Origin: UBA2705 sp963977105
GTDB taxonomy: Bacteria > Pseudomonadota > Alphaproteobacteria > Micavibrionales > Micavibrionaceae
Assembly (NCBI GenBank): GCA_963977105.1
Contig: CAXBNI010000002.1
Span: 186,001 to 250,000, forward strand
DNA length: 64,000 bases
Direction of reading: 5' to 3'
Below are positions 58,417 through 64,000 of this stretch, piece after piece (the stretch's first letter is position 1; each line of letters starts with the position of its first letter). A program made the position numbers and the translations under genes. The notes below the pieces were generated by a model. That model had not been told where the DNA came from, made no database searches, and saw nothing but the letters and a program-made list of their open reading frames with translations.

Positions 58417-59691
58417 ATGAGACGCGTAGTAATTACAGGCCTCGGCATGGTTTCACCTCTGGGTGATGGTGTTGAATCAAACTGGACGGCACTCACTAAT
58501 GCGCAATCTGGCATTCGTAGGATCCGTCAATTCGACCCTGAAATCATGCCCTCGCATATTGCGGGTGAAGTCCCCATAATCGGTGAAGACAATGCGCCAA
58601 ACAATGCGTTTGATGCCGATAAATATATGGAACCTAAAGAGCAACGTAAAGTTGACCCGTTTATCGTTTACGGCATTGCCGCAGCCGAACAGGCAATTGC
58701 CGATTCTGGATGGAAACCATCTAATGATGAGGATCAATTCCGCACAGGCGTAATGATCGGCTCAGGCATTGGCGGCTTGCAAAGCGTTGACAACACCTCA
58801 CAGACATTAAAAGAACGCGGCCCACGCCGCTTATCGCCTTTTTCCGTGCCTGCAATGTTAATCAACCTTGTCTCAGGCCACGTATCAATCAAACACGGCT
58901 TTAAAGGTCCCAACCATTCCGTCGTTACAGCCTGCGCCACAGGCACACATGCGATCGGTGATGCCGCGCGTTTCATTATGTTTGGCGATGCAGACGTTAT
59001 GGTTGCTGGCGGCGCAGAAGCTGCTGTATGCCCAATTGGCGTTGCATCCTTCGCGGCGGCGCGCGCGCTTTGCACTTCATATAACGATTCTCCGCAAACC
59101 GCCTCACGCCCCTTTGATCGTGACCGTGATGGCTTTGTCATTGCAGAGGGCGCTGGCGTTGTCGTATTAGAAGAATATGAGCACGCAAAAAAACGCGGAG
59201 CCAAAATATACGGCGAAGTCGTTGGCTATGGCCTTTCTGGTGACGCACACCACATTACTACACCCGCCCCAGATGGCAGCGGCGGTTACCGCGCAATGCA
59301 ATCGGCCCTGCGTAACGCGAAAATCAACCCAGAAGATATTGACTATATCAACGCCCACGGCACATCAACGCCTGCCGGTGACGGCATTGAATGCAGCGCC
59401 GTAAAGCGTCTTTTTGCGAACTCACTTGATAAAATGTCGATGTCATCAACAAAATCAGCCATTGGCCATTTATTGGGCGCGGCTGGCGCAGTTGAGGCGA
59501 TTTACGCAATCAAGACCTTAAGCACAGGCATCATCCCGCCAACGCTGAACCTTGATAACATTTCAGAAGAATGCGCAGGCATTGACCTTGTTCCACACAC
59601 AGCCAAAGAAAAGAAAGTTAAATATGCGCTTTCAAACTCCTTTGGTTTCGGCGGCACAAATGCATCCCTGATTGTCAAAGCAATCGACTAG
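58417..59691 (+). CDS. fabF: 3-oxoacyl-ACP synthase II
   Basis: The protein has 424 residues from ATG 58417 (MRRVVITGLGMVSPLGDGVE), with AAAGG 9 bases upstream; an earlier frame start adds a non-homologous lead. The Cys-His-His triad is in VTACATGTHAIGDAAR, NAHGTSTPAGDG and KSAIGHLLGAAG. It elongates acyl-ACP by condensation with malonyl-ACP. It follows acpP. The usual alphaproteobacterial neighbour mltG is not found next; an HD-domain gene is there instead. Confidence 0.97.
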   Translation: MRRVVITGLGMVSPLGDGVESNWTALTNAQSGIRRIRQFDPEIMPSHIAGEVPIIGEDNAPNNAFDADKYMEPKEQRKVDPFIVYGIAAAEQAIADSGWKPSNDEDQFRTGVMIGSGIGGLQSVDNTSQTLKERGPRRLSPFSVPAMLINLVSGHVSIKHGFKGPNHSVVTACATGTHAIGDAARFIMFGDADVMVAGGAEAAVCPIGVASFAAARALCTSYNDSPQTASRPFDRDRDGFVIAEGAGVVVLEEYEHAKKRGAKIYGEVVGYGLSGDAHHITTPAPDGSGGYRAMQSALRNAKINPEDIDYINAHGTSTPAGDGIECSAVKRLFANSLDKMSMSSTKSAIGHLLGAAGAVEAIYAIKTLSTGIIPPTLNLDNISEECAGIDLVPHTAKEKKVKYALSNSFGFGGTNASLIVKAID

Positions 59692-59772
59692 GCGGCAAGC
59701 CGCCCAAGCGCATTGACATAAGTTACATAAAGATCTAATCTTCCCCTCATCCATAAAGTGAGGGGAGTTTTT

Positions 59773-60405
59773 ATGTTCACGAAACAAGAAATCTTAGACC
59801 GGATCGCACAAAAGCGCGCTAAAGGCGAACTGCTAGAGGCCGGCTATAACCTTGCCTGTTTTATCGCCACCGCATCAATGATTGATGTCAAAGATAAATC
59901 TGGCCTTGATTACGCCCACCATTTTATGCGCGTCTCACGTCATAATACAGATTCTGAAATCAAAATGATTATCGGAGTCTTGCACGATGTGATTGAAGAC
60001 ACAGAATGGGAGCTTGACGATTTACGCACACTCGGCTTTTCTGAGCGTATCATTAAAGGCATTGAAGGCGTCACCCATAAAAACGGCGAACTTTATTTTG
60101 ACAGCATTGAACGCTGCGGCCTAAATGCAGATAGCGTTGATGTAAAACTCAAAGATAATTTTGACAACCTATCACAGGGGCGCAATAAATTTCTGCCGAT
60201 GGAGAAAGACCTTAAACGTTTACAAAAATACACAGTCACGCGAAATTACCTGATTGATATAAAGAAAGACTTTATCGCAGCAGGGACGCCCATCCATGAA
60301 TGGATGGCGCAAAAAGGACCTGAGATGCAAAACACCGCACTGCTTCAAGAACACAGCACAAAATATCGTATCCATACACAAAGTCACAATAATAACACCC
60401 CTTAA
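59773..60405 (+). CDS. HD-domain phosphohydrolase-like protein
   Basis: The protein has 210 residues from ATG 59773, with a strong GAGGGGAG site. A SpoT/MESH-like HD domain spans about 35-135: DYAHHFMRVSRHN, then IIGVLHDVIEDTEWELDDL, and LKDNFDNLSQ, matching H...HD...D. Related stand-alone proteins hydrolyse (p)ppGpp or other nucleotides, but the substrate is unproven here. It lies between fabF and the yfgM-like gene. Confidence 0.78.
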   Translation: MFTKQEILDRIAQKRAKGELLEAGYNLACFIATASMIDVKDKSGLDYAHHFMRVSRHNTDSEIKMIIGVLHDVIEDTEWELDDLRTLGFSERIIKGIEGVTHKNGELYFDSIERCGLNADSVDVKLKDNFDNLSQGRNKFLPMEKDLKRLQKYTVTRNYLIDIKKDFIAAGTPIHEWMAQKGPEMQNTALLQEHSTKYRIHTQSHNNNTP

Positions 60406-60482
60406 ACCAAAATTTGATTGTAAAATCCGCGCAATCCTTTACAAATTTATGCTGTAAATAAACAATATTTAGGAATGCAACG

Positions 60483-61148
60483 ATGAGCGATATTCTTCAA
60501 GAAGTAGACGAAGCGCTAAAACAAGATAAAATCATTAAGCTTTGGCAAAACTATGGTCGCTATCTTATTGCGGCGCTCGTTTTAGTCATTGTGATGACAG
60601 CGGCAAAAAGTGCTTATGAATATCAGCACCGCACAAGCAGCGAACGCGCGACAACGGCCTTGCTTTCGATCCTAAATAATGACGGCGTGGACAAACAGGC
60701 CGCGCTTAGCGAATACATCAAAACATCAAAAGGCGGCAGCGTCATTGTCGCACAGCTTGAATTAGCTGGCGCACAATTAAAGCAAGGCGATAGCGAGAGC
60801 GCTTTTTCGACTTTTAACGCCTTGGCGGATAACGGCAAAGCGCCTGCATATTTCCAAGACTTCGCAAAACTCATGAGCATCCAGATTAAAATGGACACCA
60901 TGAGTGACGAACAGATCGTCGCCATTAACGCCGACCTTGAAACAATTATCAATGATGAGAAATCACTCTGGCGCTACCACGCCATGTTAAACAGAGCCGC
61001 AATCAAAGCATCGCAAGCGGATTATAAAGCTGCGATTGCCGATGCAGGGCGCGTAAAAACCGCACCAAACATGCCGCAGACTTTAATTAACAGAGCTATC
61101 GCCTTAGAGCAGCTCTATACAATTAAGCTCTCTGAGAGCGACAGCTAA
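60483..61148 (+). CDS. YfgM-like TPR membrane protein
   Basis: The protein has 221 residues. It has a short cytoplasmic start (MSDILQEVDEALKQDKIIKL), one membrane segment at about 23-42 (YLIAALVLVIVMTAAKSAY) and a TPR-rich periplasmic part. This is the TPR_21/YfgM layout. In Escherichia coli YfgM associates with SecYEG and PpiD to help exported proteins fold. The order yfgM-bamB-der here is the same as in Escherichia coli, which supports the call. AGGAATGCAAC precedes the ATG. Confidence 0.87.
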   Translation: MSDILQEVDEALKQDKIIKLWQNYGRYLIAALVLVIVMTAAKSAYEYQHRTSSERATTALLSILNNDGVDKQAALSEYIKTSKGGSVIVAQLELAGAQLKQGDSESAFSTFNALADNGKAPAYFQDFAKLMSIQIKMDTMSDEQIVAINADLETIINDEKSLWRYHAMLNRAAIKASQADYKAAIADAGRVKTAPNMPQTLINRAIALEQLYTIKLSESDS

Positions 61149-61191
61149 GCAAATATAAGAGTAAAGCTGCATAAAAATAAGGAAATTTAGT

Positions 61192-62550
61192 ATGTCCGCA
61201 CGTCTTTCAATGCAAAAATATATCCCTCTGCTCGGGAAACTATCTTTAATTTTGGGCGCAAGCGCATTACTTAATGCATGTAGCTATTTTGAAAGCGACA
61301 AGAAAACCATCATTGAAGGTGACCGCATTTCTATTTTGCAGCTACAAAAGCAGCTTGTCCCTGAAGACATTGCAGGCAGCGAAAATATGTATTTGCCCCC
61401 TGCGTGGCAAAATGAATTTTGGCCACAATCTGGCGGCTACCCAAACCATGCCATGCATAATTTATCGTTCAAGTATGAAGGCACCGCCCCACAGCGCCTA
61501 TGGGCTGCAAACATTGGCCGTGGCACAAGCAATAAACTGCCATTATCAATCTCGCCCGTTATTTTTGAAGGCCGCCTCTTCGCGATGGATACTGCGCATA
61601 ACTTAACCGCACTATCTACAGTAGACGGCAAAGAATTATGGCAGGTAAACCTAAAACCAGAAGATGAAGATGAAAACGTCACAGGCGGCGGCGTTGCCGT
61701 GTCAAATAATGTTGTTTACGCAACATCAGGCTTCAGCCAGTTTCACGCCTTAAATGCAGAAAACGGCGAAGAGCTATGGAGCGTTGAACTGCCTGCACCA
61801 GCACGCAGTGCACCGACCGTGATCGCGGATCGTGCCTTTATCATCACAGCAGATAGCCGCCTGATTAGCATGTCAGCAAAAACAGGCGAAATTTTCTGGG
61901 AATATCAGGGCATTTCTGAAATGACTGGCCTTACAGGTACAGCAAGCCCCGCAGCAGATAGCGATATTGTCGTTCCTGCATTTTCATCAGGTGAACTTTA
62001 CGCCCTGCGCATTGAAAACGGCTCTGTCGCTTGGTCTGACAATTTATCACCTGTCCGCCGTTATAGCGGCATGGATGACCTCGTCGAAATTCGCGGCATG
62101 CCCGTTATTGCACGCGAAGTCGTCATCGCGATTTCCTTTGGTGGGCGCATGGTCGCGATTGACACACGCAGCGGTAACCGCGTTTGGTCACGCAGCATTG
62201 GCGGCTCTGAAACGCCGTGGATTGCAGGCGATTACGTTTATGTCATCACATCAGATAGCGAACTTGTTGCGCTATCCCGTCTTTCTGGTCAGGTTGTCTG
62301 GGTACAAGCCTTGCCAGCCTATGAAAACATCGAAGACCGCAAAAATGCGATCATCTGGCGCGGGCCGGTCATGGCGAGCAACTCACTTATTATCACAGGC
62401 ACTGACGGCACAGTACGCCATTTTGACCCAAAAACTGGCGAAGATACAGGTAGCTGGGATACAAAAGAATCGATCGCCATGCCACCAATCATAGCGGGTG
62501 AAGTGCTTTATCTGACGACAAACAGTGGAAAAGTTCTAGCATATAAGTAA
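61192..62550 (+). CDS. bamB: Outer-membrane assembly lipoprotein BamB
   Basis: The protein has 452 residues, longer than the Escherichia coli form. The signal peptide ends in the lipobox ALLNAC at about residue 30. Eight PQQ-like propeller blades follow, with repeats such as GRLFAMDTAHNLTALSTVDGKELWQVNL and LVALSRLSGQVVWVQAL. BamB is part of the BAM complex that inserts outer-membrane barrels. AAGGAAATTTAG precedes the ATG. It lies between the yfgM-like gene and der. Confidence 0.93.
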   Translation: MSARLSMQKYIPLLGKLSLILGASALLNACSYFESDKKTIIEGDRISILQLQKQLVPEDIAGSENMYLPPAWQNEFWPQSGGYPNHAMHNLSFKYEGTAPQRLWAANIGRGTSNKLPLSISPVIFEGRLFAMDTAHNLTALSTVDGKELWQVNLKPEDEDENVTGGGVAVSNNVVYATSGFSQFHALNAENGEELWSVELPAPARSAPTVIADRAFIITADSRLISMSAKTGEIFWEYQGISEMTGLTGTASPAADSDIVVPAFSSGELYALRIENGSVAWSDNLSPVRRYSGMDDLVEIRGMPVIAREVVIAISFGGRMVAIDTRSGNRVWSRSIGGSETPWIAGDYVYVITSDSELVALSRLSGQVVWVQALPAYENIEDRKNAIIWRGPVMASNSLIITGTDGTVRHFDPKTGEDTGSWDTKESIAMPPIIAGEVLYLTTNSGKVLAYK

Positions 62551-62605
62551 AAAACCTGTCATAGATAGGCGCATAATTTAATGCGTATATATGAAGGATA
62601 GAAAC

Positions 62606-64000
62606 ATGGCATTCACTTTGGCCATTCTAGGGCGCCCAAATGTTGGCAAATCAACATTATTTAACCGCCTGTGCCGTAAAAAACTGGCAATTATTGATGA
62701 TCGCCCAGGCGTAACGCGTGACTGGCGTTTGCATGATGCGCAAATTTTTGACCGCAAAATCAAACTCATTGATACTGCTGGGCTTGAAGAAAAGTTCGAC
62801 GAAAGCATCGAAGGCCGCATGCGTCAGCAAACCGAAAGCGCCCTTGAGCATGCCGATGCCGTTTTATTTATGGTTGATGGCCGTGAAGGCCTCAACCCGC
62901 TTGATGAACATTTCGCAGATTGGATTCGCCGCCGCGACATTCCTGTTATTCTGACCGTCAATAAATGTGAAAACGAAGACCAAGCCACTGCCGGCGTTGC
63001 CGAAGCATACTCACTTGGCCTTGGCGACCCTATTCCTATATCTGCTGCGCATGGTCACGGTATGGGGGATATATACCAAGCCCTTACGCCATACTTCCCA
63101 GAAGAAGATGATGAAAGCGACAATGATAACGAAGTCGACAACCCGTTTGGCGTTGATGACATTGATGACCTTGAAGGCCGCGAAGACCTTGATTTCGCAG
63201 AAGTCGAAATCGAAGAAGAAGACCTTGAAAAGCCAATTAAAGTTGCCATTGTTGGCCGCCCCAATGCGGGCAAATCAACCCTCGTCAACTCACTGTTAAA
63301 AGAACACCGCGTTATGACGGGGCCAGAAGCTGGCATTACCCGTGATGCGATTGCCGTTGACTGGCAATATGGCGGACGAAAATTTAAACTTGTTGATACT
63401 GCAGGCATGCGCCGCAGAAGTAAAATTACCGATGCGATTGAAAAATCTGCCGTGGATGATGCGCTCCGTGCTATTCGCCTCGCGCAGATCGTTGTCCTAA
63501 TGATTGACGGCACCGAGACTATCGACAAACAGGACTTAACCATTGCCAGCCACATTATCCGCGAAGGCCGCGTTCTTGTTGTCGCTGCGAATAAATGGGA
63601 TGGTGTTAAAGACCGCAGCGAACGCCGCGATGATTTCCTTCACCGCCTAGAACACGGCATGTCTCACGTTAAAGGCGTACCGTTCCAGACAATTTCTGCG
63701 TTGAACGGCAAAAACCTCGACAAATTGATGGACGCTGCGCTTGGTGCATACGAAACATGGAACAAGCGCGTACCAACAGGCAAGCTTAACCGCTGGTTAG
63801 AATCTGTTGTCAGCCATCATCCACCCGCGCTAACGCAAGGCCGCCCGAACCGCCTGAGATACATTACCCAAATCAACACCCGTCCACCGACATTTGCGGT
63901 ATGGGCGAGCGTACCAAAAGATCTGACCGATGCGTATCGACGTTACGTCGTCAACAGCCTGCGTGAAGATTATGATCTGATGGGCGTTCCTGTGCGGTTA
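62606..64000 (+). CDS. der: Ribosome-assembly GTPase Der, 3' end cut by window edge
   Basis: The frame starts at ATG 62606 (AAGGATAGAAAC upstream) and runs off the window with 465 residues visible, probably nearly complete since GVPVRL is close to the usual C-terminus. There are two GTPase domains: ILGRPNVGKSTLFNRLC with DTAGLEEKF and NKCE, then VAIVGRPNAGKSTLVNSLL with DTAGMRRRSKI and NKWD, followed by a KH-like domain. Der is needed for 50S subunit assembly. Between the domains lies an acidic linker of about 45 residues (PEEDDESDNDNEVDN onward), longer than usual. Confidence 0.96.
   Translation, partial: MAFTLAILGRPNVGKSTLFNRLCRKKLAIIDDRPGVTRDWRLHDAQIFDRKIKLIDTAGLEEKFDESIEGRMRQQTESALEHADAVLFMVDGREGLNPLDEHFADWIRRRDIPVILTVNKCENEDQATAGVAEAYSLGLGDPIPISAAHGHGMGDIYQALTPYFPEEDDESDNDNEVDNPFGVDDIDDLEGREDLDFAEVEIEEEDLEKPIKVAIVGRPNAGKSTLVNSLLKEHRVMTGPEAGITRDAIAVDWQYGGRKFKLVDTAGMRRRSKITDAIEKSAVDDALRAIRLAQIVVLMIDGTETIDKQDLTIASHIIREGRVLVVAANKWDGVKDRSERRDDFLHRLEHGMSHVKGVPFQTISALNGKNLDKLMDAALGAYETWNKRVPTGKLNRWLESVVSHHPPALTQGRPNRLRYITQINTRPPTFAVWASVPKDLTDAYRRYVVNSLREDYDLMGVPVRL

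Noticed and set aside
1..64000. tRNA, rRNA, CRISPR arrays, IS elements, integrases
   Set aside because: I looked for T-loop motifs, long conserved rRNA segments, regularly spaced repeats and transposase motifs on both strands and saw none. A dedicated search could still find a divergent case.

Overview
The window looks like a chromosomal segment of an AT-leaning alphaproteobacterium. The evidence is a DivK-PleD response-regulator pair, an EipB-type (DUF1849) envelope protein, the long alphaproteobacterial isocitrate dehydrogenase with its C-terminal extension, a short RNase D lacking HRDC domains, a PodJ-like coiled-coil/Sel1/peptidoglycan-binding protein and a LapG-like transglutaminase-fold protease. 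I cannot place it to genus. I saw no rRNA, tRNA, CRISPR array, IS element or phage module. Gene density is high, both strands are used, and many small intergenic terminators are readable.

Layout. 0-4 kb: phenylalanine/tyrosine catabolism (maiA end, phhA, phhB, divergent hmgA), with an unknown gene and two candidate small ORFs between them. 4-12 kb: metabolic genes (CheY-like regulator, kbl-tdh threonine degradation, a YcaC-like hydrolase, hemH, isocitrate dehydrogenase, MAPEG protein, Hsp20). 12-17 kb: small lipoprotein, a 32-codon candidate gene, pleD-divK, eipB, a second diguanylate cyclase. 17-25 kb: TetR regulator, LapG-like protease, PodJ-like protein, adenylate kinase paralogue, a 548-aa unknown protein, lytic transglycosylase. 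25-34 kb: acyl-CoA dehydrogenase with GST, EF-hand protein, dicarboxylate symporter, TPR-glycosyltransferase, M3 peptidase, and a candidate minus-strand small RNA. 34-45 kb: an XRE regulator with an EgtD-like methyltransferase, MipA/OmpV, REC-HPt, TetR with EF-hand, nucleoside hydrolase with an unknown partner, Wzc/Wza-type polysaccharide export, a REC plus degenerate-GGDEF protein. 45-53 kb: RNase D, glycosyltransferase, cdd, fabG, an S11 peptidase and a translationally coupled operon of three paralogous unknown proteins with a Walker-A-like loop. 53-64 kb: housekeeping core with fabD, rpsF-rpsR-rplI, acpP-fabF, and yfgM-like-bamB-der.

How they work together. The two ends are conventional metabolism and core growth functions: fatty-acid synthesis, small-subunit ribosome proteins and outer-membrane assembly. 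The middle is rich in c-di-GMP and phosphorelay proteins, polysaccharide export and cell-wall enzymes, which suggests a polarised cell that switches surface behaviour. The least explained parts are the three-paralogue operon at 50.6-53.2 kb, which sits between fabG and fabD, the XRE/EgtD-like pair at 34-35.8 kb, the small RNA candidate next to it, and the small genes near 2.2-2.4 kb and 12.3 kb. Several exported proteins appear to start at TTG.
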